Assembly: GCF_041381155.1 (NCBI RefSeq)
Contig: NC_091135.1
Coordinates: 55,875,997 to 55,939,996 of the forward strand
Direction: 5' to 3'
Length of the DNA stretch: 64,000 nt
Source of the DNA: Argopecten irradians
Lineage: Eukaryota; Mollusca; Bivalvia; Pectinida; Pectinidae
Shown here one piece after another: positions 48,855 to 60,736 of the stretch (positions within the stretch are counted from its first letter, which is position 1; each line of letters begins with the position of its first letter). The translations under genes were made by a program, and so were the position numbers. The notes under the pieces are model-generated. The model searched no databases, was not told the origin of the DNA, and saw only the letters and a list, made by a program, of their open reading frames with translations.

Positions 48855-51469
48855 ATTTTTATGAATGATATTTTTACTTTTGTTGACAAATGTGTTTTAT
48901 ATAATTATGCAGATGATAATACTCTCTCTAAGATAGGTGATAGTTTTTCACATATGAAAGGTTGCTTAGAAAAAGAGAGTAAAGTTCGAATAGACTGGTT
49001 TAATTTTAATGGTATGAAGGCCAACCCAGAGAAGTTCCAGGCTATATGTTTTGGAAAGAAGACAACAAATTCTATTAAATCTTTTAACATCGATGGCCTT
49101 GAGATTATGTGTGAAGATACTGTAAAACTTTTAGGTGTAGATATTGACTTTGTTCTTAAATTTGATGCACACATATCTCGACTCTGTAGAAATGCTGCCA
49201 AACAACTTGCTGTTTTAAAAAGACTGGGAAATAATCTTACAAAGAAGGGGAAAATTACCATTTTTAAGTCTTTTATACTTTCAAATTTTAACTATTGTCC
49301 ACTTGCCTGGCACTTTTGTACATTGACTAATACTAGGAAAATGGAAAAAGTCCAGGAGAGAGCACTTCGTTTTATTGACAATGACTATGTTTCCCCAGTC
49401 TTCGATATTTTAAGGAGGCACAAACTTGATTTTTTACATGTTAAGCGTATGAAAGATATGGCCTCTGAAGTTTTTAAAATTTTAAATGATATTTCTTCTC
49501 ATATTTTACAAAATCTTGTTGAGAAGAAAGAAGTTTTTTAGGTCACCTGAGACGAAGTCTCAAGTGACCTATTCTAATCGCCTTTTGTCCGTCGTCGTGC
49601 GTCGTGCGTCGTGCGTCGTGCGTCGTATGTCCGTAAACAATTTACATTTTCAACTTCTTCTCCAAAACTGCTGAAGCAATTTCAATGAAATTTTGCACAA
49701 ACCTTCTTAGGCATAAGGCCAATCAAAATTGTGAATTATATGGTCCCCACCCCCCAGGGGGCTGTGGGAGGGGCCAAAAGGGGTAAAATTGAGTAAAATT
49801 TCAAAAATCTTCTTCTCTACTCACAGATGTGGTAGAATCAAATACTCTTCATAGATAGAAAGGTCTTAAGGTCCTTTACAAAAATTGTGAATTATATGAC
49901 CCTGGGGTCTCTAGTTTCCCCCTGGGGAGGGGGTTAAGTTTACTATAGTTTATATTGGGAAAACACATTTTTGCGGATTATTTGGTCATTTGTAATAGGA
50001 AATGAGTCAAATGTTGTCAGAATTATCAGTATGAGATGGCCATTTAATCCTATTAACAAATTTTCTATGACTGACCCCCAGGGACTTTAGGGGCGGGGTC
50101 AAAAGGGGTCAAATAGGCTAAAACTTCAAAAATCTTCTTCTGAAATTCTGGAAATGGTAGAATCAAATACTTTTGAAAGGTCTTAAGGTCCTTTACAAAA
50201 ATTGTGAATTATATGACCCTGGGGTCTCGCGTTTCCCCCTGGGGAGGGGGTCAAGTTTACTATAGTTTATATAGGGAAAACACATTTATGAGCATGTTTT
50301 GCTCAATTTTCATTGGAAACGAGTCAAACTTGGTTAGAATTATTAGCCTGAGATAGCATTTTAATATCATATCCACATTGGTCCTGGCCGACCCCCTGGG
50401 GGCAGAGGGGCGGGGCTAAAAAAGGGTCAAATAGGCTAAAACTTCAAAATTCTTCTTCTGAAATTCTGGAAATGGTAGAATCAAATACTTTTCATAAATA
50501 GAAAGGTCTTAAGGTCCTTTACAAAATTTGTGAATGGGCAGGACCAAAAAGGGTCAAAATTATTAAAATTTCAAAAAATACCTCTAAGTTCACAGGTTTG
50601 ATGGAAGCAAATACTCTTCATAGTCTAAAAAGTGAAATTTATAAATCACTGACCAACTTCAAGGACCAGCATATAGTGTTTATATGTCTTTAATTTGTTT
50701 CATTATATATTCTAACTCAGGTGACCGTTAAGGCCCATGGGCCTCTTGTTTTATAATCTTAGACAGGACAACCTGGTAAAGATTCCAAGGGTAAACACCT
50801 CCACTTATGGTAAGAGATCTTTTCGTTTCGCTGCTTCTCAGGTGTGGAACAGTTTGCCAAATGAATGTCGGCAAGCTGAAAACTACAGTTCGTTTCGCAG
50901 ACTGCTTCACACCTGGGATACACAGATCTGCTCCTGTACCATCTGTACACACCATATAGGATGAGTTGTTCCCCTTTGGAATCTACCTACTTGTAATTAT
51001 ACCATATAACCTGTGATATTTCAAACCTTTTCAAAGATCATTACTTTTATAAATCTTTTTTTAGCTTTTGTTTTCTACCTATGACTTCAATATCTACTTT
51101 TAATTCACACTATGTTAGTGTATATCCTGTAAATTTTTACACTTTGCTATATTAGCATTTATGTACATTACACTTCAGTGTCTTAACCTTTTTTGTGTAA
51201 CATTTGTGTGATATACAAGTGTAATTATTAAGTTATTACCTTTAAATTAAATTTTTTTATTTCTGCTAAACTGTGATAGCTGTTTCCATATCATGTATCT
51301 ATTGCATGCTTGCTATAGTTAAATTGTTGTCTGTCTATATATATTTTACCTGTTTGTACTGTGATATTTTACATATGTTTGTCGCAAGAATAGCACTACA
51401 GTGCTAATGTTATTATGTTCCCCATGTATGCGACTCTAAATAAAACTTCTTGACTCTTGACTCTTGACA
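48855..51469 (+). mobile_element. CR1-like LINE, 5' truncated, with nested insertion
   Basis: The frame from 48861 shows the reverse-transcriptase box LYNYADDNTLS, then DWFNFNGMKANPEKFQAICF, KLLGVDIDF and FILSNFNYCPLAWHF, a typical CR1-group ending. It is interrupted after KKEVF at 49540 by a 1.2-kb element and resumes at 50749 with YNLRQDNLVKIPRVNTSTYG and SFRFAASQVWNSLPNE. The 3' UTR ends near 51469 with AATAAAACTTC and three TTGACTC-like repeats, the short tandem tail typical of CR1/L2 elements. The endonuclease is missing at the 5' end. It abuts the Tx1-like LINE, into which it probably inserted. Confidence 0.85.
49541..50748. mobile_element. 1.2-kb non-coding element nested in the CR1-like LINE
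   Basis: The element starts GGTCACCTGAGAC, which folds with GTCTCAAGTGACC just after it, and ends with the exact palindrome AGGCCCATGGGCCT followed by CTTG. TTTTA flanks both sides (49536-49540 and 50749-50753) and the LINE frame joins cleanly across it. A GTCGTGC microsatellite lies near 49593-49625. Inside, a unit of about 320 bp repeats, with AGGTCTTAAGGTCC at 49861, 50178 and 50504. A 5' hairpin, a 3' hairpin with a short tail, microsatellites and no coding capacity resemble Helentron-related elements (DINE/pearl type), but the 5-bp duplication would argue for a cut-and-paste mechanism. Confidence 0.75.
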
Positions 51470-53109
51470 TTCCAGGATGATAGCTATTATAATCGGTTGC
51501 TTTGCCTGTCATGTTGTTGGGATTTCACATGGTTATAAATAGTCTGTTCACTTTGATTGGCTGGTCAAAAACAATTTACGTGTGTTGATTGTGCATGATT
51601 ACTTGTTGTTGAAGATTTCATGTGTGTAAGGGGTACCTGTTGGGAAATTATTGCAAACAAATTATCATTAGATAAACCCAGAGAAGTCCTAATGTTTTTT
51701 CTGGTTGTCGGACAATATTCTCAGAAATCACACAAGGTGACGCTACACGTATTGAATAGAAACATTGTCGGGAGCGTGTGGATCATCTATATATAACCTA
51801 ACTATTGATCATGACCTACTTGTAAAAACCGTCTGTACATGGGAGATGCTGAAACAAAGTTAGGCTATACTTAGGGGATATTTGTGGAACTGTATGCGCT
51901 GAGTAAAGTACAGTTTTAACCGAAACGTTATGCTTGTTTTTATGGTATACTATGTATTTCACCAACTTGTCCAAGTACATGTAAATGTATATCAGTATAG
52001 TGTACATTTGACGGAAAACTTGTTAGCATAAGGAAAAGGCCCACTTCACCTTCTGAACAACTTTATTGAAATAAATAAAACGTTAAGTTTCATAACGCAG
52101 GTCGTATTATGTTCCTGGCATCGTCATAATAACAATGCGTTAGTTGACCATTTCTATGACACACGACAAAACTTCAATTTATTATGTTATAATTGTTATA
52201 AAAAGACTACTTTCTGTTTCGGAAAGATAGTCTAGTGGCCCTTTCATGAATATCATGAAGTTGATAATCTTTTACATTGAATGTGAAAGCATTTGAATTA
52301 TCATTCTTCAAAAAGGAATTGTCATAAGAACTATGGCAGCTAACTGTGAAAAGAACAATTCGTCAAGCTTTTCTATCATTGCTTCCTAATAAACAATACT
52401 GTATGGTAGTCTTCTTAGCTTTTTGGGAAGCTAATACTTGTTTTTTTTATGTCTACTCGTCTGAATACCTGCAAATTAACTTTCATCACACTTGCCTTAA
52501 GCTCTCAGTACTTTCAGTACTTTGATTATACATGTGAAATGTCCTGACTTAAACTGCCTATTCTTGACTACTTGAACCCTGTTTTATAAACTTAACTTAT
52601 ACTATCGATTGTTCCATCAAGTTCCGCATAGATAACACTGAAGACATGTATATTACAGATTATGCATATCCATGTAGTCTTGAGAAGTCACAGCTCCCTG
52701 ATCGAGGTGTTCATCCCATATATGCCTAAACCTTGGCTGGCCTTGCTCATGCGTTATGTTTCCTTTATGCTATGAGGTAAGTATAAGTGCATTGGTTAGT
52801 GTTTTTTTTTACAGTACTTATAGTTAAGATTTGCTGGTCTCGGTAACAATCATACACACACCGTTGGGTAAGCTGTAATAGAGTGTGCTTCCTGATTCCC
52901 ACCCAGGATAATATACAATGATGGCCCTCTGTAGATGTATTAATCTATAATTATCTTCAAGGAAAGAGTTGTTTGCTCGTTAAAGCCCGGGTGAAAATAA
53001 ATATTTCCATGGAGTTATGACCTACATGATTCCACGTTTGTTTGTCAGTGCCTCTAAGTCTTGAATGGCCTTCAATTTTTCCATTATCGATGGATGGCAG
53101 AAGACGTTG
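51470..53109. other. Intergenic, no gene recognised
   Basis: AT-rich. At 52504 it holds a 24-base phrase beginning TCAGTACTTTCAGTACTTTG that is identical to the one at 47553. Nothing else specific was recognised. Confidence 0.4.
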
Positions 53110-53373
53110 GATTTGTGATTTCGTGCTGTGTAGTGAACATTGGATTTGTGATTTCGTGCTGTGTAGTGAACATTGGATTTGTGATTTCGTGCTGTGTAGT
53201 GAACATTGGATTTGTGATTTCGTGCTGTGTAGTGAACATTGGATTTGTGATTTCGTGCTGTGTAGTGAACATTGGATTTGTGATTTCGTGCTGTGTAGTG
53301 AACATTGGATTTGTGATTTCGTGCTGTGTAGTGAACATTGGATTTGTGATTTTGTGCTGTGTAGTGAACATTA
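53110..53373. repeat. 33-bp minisatellite, eight copies
   Basis: Eight units of GATTTGTGATTTCGTGCTGT plus 13 more bases. The first seven are almost identical and the last has two changes. Because 33 is a multiple of three, open frames persist on both strands (units ICDFVLCSEHW, GFVISCCVVNI and, on the minus strand, MFTTQHEITNP). No start context or flanking exon supports coding. Confidence 0.95.
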
Positions 53374-53410
53374 GAGGAATTCCAACTACCTCCTCAGGTG
53401 TTTGTTAGGT

Positions 53411-54059
53411 GATCACAGGCGAATCCTTGAAGGAGAACGTGTGGGTTTTCTTTTCCTTTTTTTCTTGTTTACAAATTTCCATCTCGCAATTTTAGTTAAT
53501 AGTTTAGTTACTCTTCCTTCCTTATGATTAGGAATAATCTTGCCTAGCAAAATGTTTCATTTCGGGCGTTCATTACCCATTTTCCTAAACATGAACTTCT
53601 GTAACGTCCTGTTTTCAATGAAGTCTCTATTTGGCTGATGATGCCTGATATTACCTGGCGTCCTTCGGCCTTTGTCTCTCTGTTTGGATGCTCATCTTCA
53701 ACTATAGAATAAATAAACCGACGAGTATATTGCTGTGACAGAACGGCGATAAAAACGTTACGATTTCCAATGGCTACTGCAGGCAATACCATAACACATA
53801 AAGACAATGTAATAATGACTGCAAACGGACACTTTGACTAAAGGGAGATAACGCCTACAGGATATCCAAGCTTAAGTGATATGTCAATTGAGATATACAC
53901 AAATGATGTTGTTTATTACCACTAGGTTAAGTAACACAGTCATTTTAACCAGCATTATATCCATCTTTATATATTATAGCGAACCTTTAATATGTTTCTC
54001 AATGCCAAAGGTAACCAGCAATCTATTAAAAATACAATTCTTACTAATCGTGAGTTTGC
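53411..54059. other. Intergenic, no gene recognised
   Basis: A minus-strand open stretch of 87 codons (53807-53544, starting MSLCVMVLPAVAIGN) has a hydrophobic start but no domain and no supporting splice sites. It is more likely chance. Confidence 0.35.
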
Positions 54060-54067
54060 AAAGAGAA

Positions 54068-54594
54068 ATAGTGTCCTTCAGGTAGGGTGTTAGAATTGTG
54101 CCTGCTGTCCCTATTGCATGATCGTAAAAGGCGACTAAATTTATGATCTGATCTTTTCTATTCTTCCTAACTGACTATCTTTCCTAATGCCTCCCTTGGC
54201 ACCGCCTCACTTTTGGCCTTGAGTTGAGCGTTCGCCATTGTGAGGAAGGCTCTGGGTTCTGTCCCCTGGCCGAGACACACCAAAGTCTATAATAATGGTA
54301 GTTTCTGCTCCTGCTTAGCGTTCAGCAAACAGAGAGTGGGACGACTGGTTAGCCCGTTGTAAGTATGATGTGACCGGGTGGGGTGTGTTGCTTGGTGTCT
54401 TCGGCGGCATGCTTCAGTGATATAGCACTATAAAAAGGGCAACAGTTCCACTATACAAGAAGACACAACACGAACATACCACAGTCTCCCAAAACACGCA
54501 CATCGCACTTCACTCACGCTACACACTGCAAACATGGGAGGCCGTCCTTACATGACCCTGGCTGTTAATAGGACGTTAAAATAATCAAACAAAC
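54068..54594 (+). mobile_element. tRNA-derived SINE, full-length reference copy
   Basis: Sense-strand copy of 527 bp with a likely 8-bp target duplication, AAAGAGAA (54060-54067 and 54595-54602). Parts in order: 5' block with GGTAGGGTGTTAGAATTG; tRNA-like region with box A-like TGAGTTGAGCG at 54220-54230 and box B-like GGGTTCTGTCCCC at 54254-54266; central domain at about 54394-54471 (CTTCAGTGATATAGCACTAT); LINE-like 3' region with CTGTTAATAGGACGTTAAA; and a CAAA tail. This is a pol III-type SINE. The central domain may belong to one of the broadly shared SINE superfamilies of molluscs, but which one cannot be set here. Confidence 0.85.
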
Positions 54595-54602
54595 AAAGAG
54601 AA

Positions 54603-56689
54603 TTAGGAGCCAAAATGAGTTTTGATAGTATTGTCAAACATCAGGATATTTTCAAATGTCTAAAAGTGAGTTCAAAGTGGCTTGCAACCTCATTTCCTAT
54701 TTTAACGCTTTAGATTCAGTTCTCATCAAAACATATATAGTACATCAAAAGTAAGAATTTCGACAAAGAATAGTGCTTATAGGGCAGTGTAATGTCTGTC
54801 GGTGGTTTCTAATGATTATAATGATTTTAAACGTTTTCTTTCATCAAAACTTGTGTCAACATTTTCAGTCTGTTATGTCAATAACGTACACAAAATCATT
54901 TGACAAAATTTGTGACCTTACTTATGAGCCAATTATTTGCCAAAAACTGGACAAAATGAAGTAATATCTTCCAAACAGGCTGTCAGATGTCTGCTGAGTA
55001 TATAACTGTATCCAAAGTGGATGTGGTCTTAGTTTGCTGTTAAAGAATGATAATTGCACAGAGTTAATTATTACGATCGCTCAGAATACAAAGTAACAAT
55101 ATTTCCTTATTTGATATTTTGCAAGTTAAAGGGTAAAATTTGCGTTTTAAAACCGAAAAATTCAAATCGCTTGAACTATACTATGAAATGAAAAATGAAT
55201 TAATGAATTAACAGCTTATAGACAGGGGGTCGAACGTGTCTCGGTACTGTAAATTCATCGATTTCTCACAGTGGAAACAGAGTAAACATTGTTTGATTGG
55301 TTAGTTTACAGAATTCTGTCTATCATACGGCCGTTCTAATGAACTACAATTTCACATTCAGTCAAACTAAGTCATGTACTATACACAGGTGATGTTTTTG
55401 TGGGAAAATCGCGTGGTTTTTCTTAAATAGATTTTTAACTAAATGAAGACAGTAATCATCTCTTGAATTTTTAGAAACTTCAATCATTTTGTCACCGAAA
55501 CGCAGTTTCTATAAGAGTGTTGCATGAAGCATAGAAGAGACATGAGTGATTTCCCAATCACTTTGCATACCAATGTACACCTTCGCATACCGAGACACGT
55601 TCAACTCCCTGTATATATCAATTCAAATGATTTGTTTAAATGGCTTTCCACAAAGCGTAAGAGTCACCCAGGTTATACTTTCCACGTGTCAATTTGTTAA
55701 AAATTTAGTCATCCTCTATTTAAGTTGATTAACGATCTCAAAGAAGAAAGAAAACAGAAAATTATACTTGTTAACAAGAATTAAGAAAATGGCATTCTGA
55801 TGCGATCACACCAGAGCGTCAGTAAATTGAATTATCGGCCCTACACCACTGTATATTATATGACATCTTTTTTTTCTGTGACTTACCTGCATGATGAATT
55901 TTGATTTTGGAAAATCTTTCAAATATTCGTTTGAGATATAACTTTGAGCACTAGATCAAATACAATTTGCCATATATTGTAGTGATTTCCACCTGGACAC
56001 TATCACAAAGCTTTCGTTACAAAGAAGAATCCGAAAATAATACTGAAAAGTGTGAAAGGTGGTGTTCAAGCTAATGTTAAAAATCCCATAGAAACTGCCC
56101 ACAGCCCAATTTTCTTGAAACTTTGCATATTGAAAGTACTACTAATTGTCCCTTTAAAATGACACTTCTTTTTCCTTTTGTGATTTTGAAAAGGCCCAAA
56201 GGGCCTGAATTCTTTGTAGTCATTTTCATTAAAACTACCTGCACAAACATGCCTAAAAAGGTTAGCCTTTGTTAAATATTCTACATTTTTTATTCATAAA
56301 TCATTTGAGTAGATCGTATACTTTATATTTAAGTAATTTCTTTTAGATTTTTAACAGAGAATTTAGTTTGAAATAATATTTTTTACGAAAAAGTAACACT
56401 TTTTGGAAAAAACAAAAACGAAACATTGCTCTTTGTCATCTCATTTTACCCTGTTTTTGTCCACAATTTTAACCCCATTTAAAAATACTCTCATGACATT
56501 TTCTGTCAATGTGTAAATTAGGTTCAAAATTAAAATCCGGGAAAACTGTTTTTGAGTGACTTCAAAATAGAGAGTGCATGTAGCAACGGACCACTTATTT
56601 GTTAGTATACCTAGTTATACATTTCCAGTTTATGATTCCAGAGTCCGATGTAAGTGAAAATCAGTGTACAGTTACAATTTTTGATGCTA
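54603..56689. other. Intergenic, no gene recognised
   Basis: AT-rich with chance ORFs. No recognisable repeat apart from low-complexity runs near 55869 and 56390. Confidence 0.4.
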
Positions 56690-57010
56690 AATATAATGAT
56701 AACACCTTTTAAAATATTGGTTGCCATGGTAACAAAACGGAGGCCTCTGAGTGGCTGAAATTTAAATGATGTCAGAATGAAGTGAAAATTGGTATATAGA
56801 GGTTACGAGGTATGCTGAATAACATGGTAACACTTTCAAAAATATTAGTTGCCATGGAAACAAAATGGAGGTCTCTGATTGGTTGAAATTTAGATATTAT
56901 TAGATATTAGTGAAAATTGGTATATATGGGTTATGGGGTATGCCGATTGAACTAGTGACAGTTGTAAATACATTGTTGCCCTTGTTTCGAAATAAAAGCC
57001 GTCTGATTGC
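56690..57010. repeat. Degenerate tandem repeat of about 130 bp with X-box-like palindromes
   Basis: Two clear units and a decayed third. Each has AATATT(G/A)GTTGCCATGG then (T/A)AACAAAA(C/T)GGAGG, CTCTGA(G/T)TGG(C/T)TGAAATTTA and GTGAAAATTGGTATATA. GTTGCCATGGTAAC at 56720-56733 is a full X-box-like palindrome of the kind bound by RFX factors; 56848-56861 has one change (GGAAAC). Coding is not likely. Confidence 0.7.
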
Positions 57011-57795
57011 TCAAAATTAAAGGATTTGTGCAGTCAAAAATGATAATTTCAGTTTATGCTGGAAATGGCTTTATTAGCACGTGTAGAAACCTCTCCGTGC
57101 CGCGCGCGACCGGAATAACCTGTAAGCCGTCGATATAGAGGTCAAATTTTCTGACCACCCGATTATGCATATTTTCTAGCTCTAAACCGTGTGACGTCAC
57201 AATAGTCCATGGCTTATAGCAAGCTGTACTATAACTGATGTGCTATCACTTATATCGACGGTCACAGGAAAAGCCGACCAACATTTTTTTTATGATTACT
57301 TTTGAGTGAAGTTAATCGTACAATAACTTTGGCTCGAATGTAAATAACTAAAAGAGTGAAATTCGATGTTTCAAATACTCTAATTTATGCTTTAATAGCA
57401 GGTATCTTCGTGTAATTATGAAAGAAAATCCGCACAGAAATAAAGTTTCGGATTTTTTTTTTGTCGAGGAGTTCGTCAACGAATAAGCTTTAATTAGATA
57501 ATATTTTCCTGTAGTCTGTATCTTTGATACATTGTGAATTGCAAAGTTTGTGACTGTAAAATGAAATTTTACGTAACAAGTAAAGAAATCCTTGATTAAA
57601 GCATCGAGAATATGATGCTTGACGTACGTACACACCGATGATTGATCATTACAAACATTGTGTTGTGTGTTGCTAACCGAATAAATTGAGATACATTTAT
57701 TACAATACCGTAATACGTTTCAACATGTGGTAGAAAGAATTTAAATTTGATATTATAAAAGACCAAAATATTGAAATATTAAGCATTAACAAACT
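57011..57795. other. Intergenic, no gene recognised
   Basis: Contains short imperfect inverted phrases, such as TATCGACGG near 57254 against CCGTCGATATA near 57128, which may mark an old foldback element. A minus-strand open stretch of 95 codons at 57348-57635 has no domain. Confidence 0.4.
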
Positions 57796-57801
57796 ATTTT
57801 T

Positions 57802-58203
57802 TACGGAAGCGTATTAGGCTCACGTACGACAATATTTTTCAGGATAACGAAAATGTTTTATTTGGCGGCCGCCATATAATTATCTGGCGGCCGCCACTCA
57901 ATTTATCTGGCGGCCGCCACTTAATTATCTGGCGGCCGCCACTGAATTTATCTGGCGGCCGCCATATAATTATCTGGCGGCCGCCACTTAATTTATCTGG
58001 CGGCCGCCAAATAATTATCTGGCGGCCGCCAGATAAATTAAGTGGCGGCCGCCAGATCAATTAAGTGGCGGCCGCCAGATAATTATATGGCGGCCGCCAG
58101 ATAATTATTTGGGGGCCGCCACTTAATTATCTGGCGGCCGCCAAATAAACATTTTCGCTATGCTAAAAAATATTTTCGTACGTGAGCCTAATACGCTTCC
58201 GTA
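57802..58203. mobile_element. 402-bp TIR element filled with palindromic NotI-type sites
   Basis: TIRs of about 70 bp start TACGGAAGCGTATTAGGCTC at the left and are mirrored at the right. ATTTTT lies directly outside both ends (57796-57801, 58204-58209), a possible 6-bp duplication. Between the TIRs are 13 units of TGGCGGCCGCCA with 10-13-bp AT-rich spacers; 12 keep the full GCGGCCGC and one reads GGGGGCCGCC. Spacer orientation flips near 58025, so the array itself is an inverted repeat. The unit is far richer in GC and CpG than the surroundings. The repeated WRPPDKLSGGRQ reading on the minus strand is a by-product. Confidence 0.9.
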
Positions 58204-58753
58204 ATTTTTAGACAGTGCGGTCGCTTTCAATTTTTAATTGATATATGGATAGATACACCGATATAGTTATATAATTAGCCACGCCTTTGGTTTGATGGTT
58301 ATGTAATACCTGGACCAGGATGTGGTTTACCTGTACACAACGCCATTCATCGAACTCACCTATAATTACCTGGCCGCGGGCAATTTGCTATTTGGTGGAC
58401 TATATCGGGTATTTGGTATTGTATTACTGTCAATCAGGTTAGGACATCCGTTAATTGGATTGTGATTTGAATTATGGAAACTCCGTACATCTATATCTTG
58501 TTTTTTTATTGTCACCTACATTTTTAAAATGAAGATGTAAAAGCAAATGGAAATAAAATATCCCTGATCATACCTAGGAATATATATTACATATATATAT
58601 ATGTCGTACACAGGTAAAACAATAATGGAAGTTGACTTATTCAGAAACAAAAATGGTTCTAAGAACTATTTCAACTTAAGGTTTAACCTTAAAAATTATT
58701 CCAGTCAAGTACTGTAATAACGGAATCGTGGCATATATAGCAATCATCCGTAA
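58204..58753. other. Intergenic, no gene recognised
   Basis: AT-rich DNA between two TIR elements. Nothing specific was recognised. Confidence 0.4.
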
Positions 58754-59929
58754 GGAGGTGTTGCATGGCCGCCCACGATCGATTTTTTAATTTTTTGGTG
58801 CAAATACATCAATCGGCACATAATACGTATCGGACCAGAACTTATTCCATGAATAGATTAATCATGCGACTACAGCGCCACCTTTTGTAAGTTTTACGTC
58901 CGATTCCTACTTGTGCGCCTTTAATGCATCATATTAAGACATACAAAACCAAGAGATAAATTATTTTGGTGTAATAACATAGCATTTCGTATTATCTTTT
59001 TAACGATATACAATACGTCATTAGATCTGTTGGGGTTTTCTTGCAATTTCCAGTTTTGCTCTTAATTTTTCATGAAAATAGAGGAATTTCATTTCATTAG
59101 TTTTTAATAAATTCCTTAGATAACAATGGCAAACCCCGAGTACCCAAAAATTTCAGCAATCAAAAATATCTTCATATATCATTTATTGACTCAGGAAAAT
59201 ATTGTGTCGATGAATCACTGGGTATGCCGACTTTTTTGCACTTTTGTACGGCTACCCCCTTTATTTCTTACCCAATATCAAAGTACTGAGAGTATTGAGA
59301 GTTAAAAATGTTAAACGAAATCTGTCCTTCTCTCGGCTCTATCATGTATCAAAAGCCGCTTTAGCGACGTCATACTTGAGTAAAACGTATCCTATGTAAG
59401 TTGGTGTACCAAAGTTCGGTCAATCTGACTTATATATTGACATTTGACCTACATCTAAATAAAAACTTCTTTTGCCTATATCACAAAATGTTAATTTTAG
59501 GGTCATATATTGAACTAGACAATATGTTAAATAGGGTCCTATAATATTTCCTACACCAATCGTCAGAAGTATTTCTGTCTTCATGGGTTTATTTACTTAT
59601 TAATAAGCAAATGTTCCGTTTAGCGAAATTAAGGTATATCGGTTGACATTAGATATTTCTCAAAAGAATATACTGTTGTTTTTATGTCATAAACATGTCA
59701 TGGATAATTTGGATTTCATTCTTCAGCCAAACAGCCCATCTCGGACTATTATTCACACAATAAAACATAGTCAAACTATACAGTAATGAAAAAAGAATAC
59801 AGTGGACTGAAATTGCTTAACTTTTTGGGGCACCAAATAAGATATTTAACTCTAGGAACTCTTCAATTGACGTTCTTGGTGTCTGATATATTTAAAAACT
59901 GTTACTATGAAAGTAGGTAAAGTAAACAA

Positions 59930-60725
59930 ATCATGCGGAATATTACAGACCCACTATCTGAGTTCTTTAGGCCTTTCACATATTGAAAAGCTGTTTGAAG
60001 ATTTGAATATTTTCATATATTTGACTTGTCTGAAGCCCGTTATTCCAGCATACTGCAAGGCGTCTTAGTTATTGTCAAGAAGTCGTTTATGTTTGCCAAT
60101 TTGAACCCTGCGACCTTCAATTAACGTCAATGTCATTCATTTGACAAACAACTTAGTAGAACTTTATTTAAGAATATGTTAGGTCTAACATCATGTTTTG
60201 ATGCCTTCCAATTATTGACAAGTCGTTTGAATGAAAAGTTTATGAACGACGGCGCACGAAGTACGATCACTCAAGGTCACCCTGACCTATCGGGCAGGAT
60301 GATTTAGGAACATTTGCTACATGTACAATACCAGGTGTCTAGTCCTTTTAGTTATCCACAAGAAGTCGATTAAAGTTTTTAGCCTATTTGACCCTTGTAA
60401 CATGCCAGCATACTTAATCCATCAGGTATCTAGGCATCATAGTTATTCACAAGAAATCGTTAAAAGATTTAGCCTTTTTGAATTCTTTGACCTTGAATGA
60501 AGGTCAAGGTTATTCATTTCCACAAACTTGGTGGTCCATCATTTCAGCATTCTACATGCCTAATATCAGTTTCTTGGGCCTTTCGGATATTGAGAAGAAG
60601 TTGTTCGAATGAAAAGTTTATACGAACGACGAAATGCGAACAGTGCACGACCATGGACAAAGCATGTTGACTGTAGGTCATCCTGACCCTTCGGGTTAGA
60701 TGACCTTATGACATTAAAATGAAAT
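59930..60725. repeat. Degenerate GACCTT-type repeats inside TIR copy Y
   Basis: Phrases such as CTTTGACCTTGAATGAAGGT, GGCCTTTCGGATATTGAGAA and GAATGAAAAGTTTATACGAA recur. They resemble the inverse of the tandem units at 35369-35990. Units are too worn for clean boundaries. Confidence 0.5.
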
Positions 60726-60736
60726 AACGATGAAAA

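Noticed and set aside
53544-53807. Small secreted protein on the minus strand
   Set aside because: The hydrophobic start is suggestive, but no promoter, splice site or homologous motif supports it.
54220-54266. A tRNA gene
   Set aside because: The box A- and box B-like motifs are present, but the cloverleaf is degraded and the same sequence recurs in all copies of the SINE.
57839-58060. Repetitive minus-strand protein with WRPPDKLSGGRQ units
   Set aside because: It is the translation of the palindromic NotI-type array; no start context or splicing supports it.
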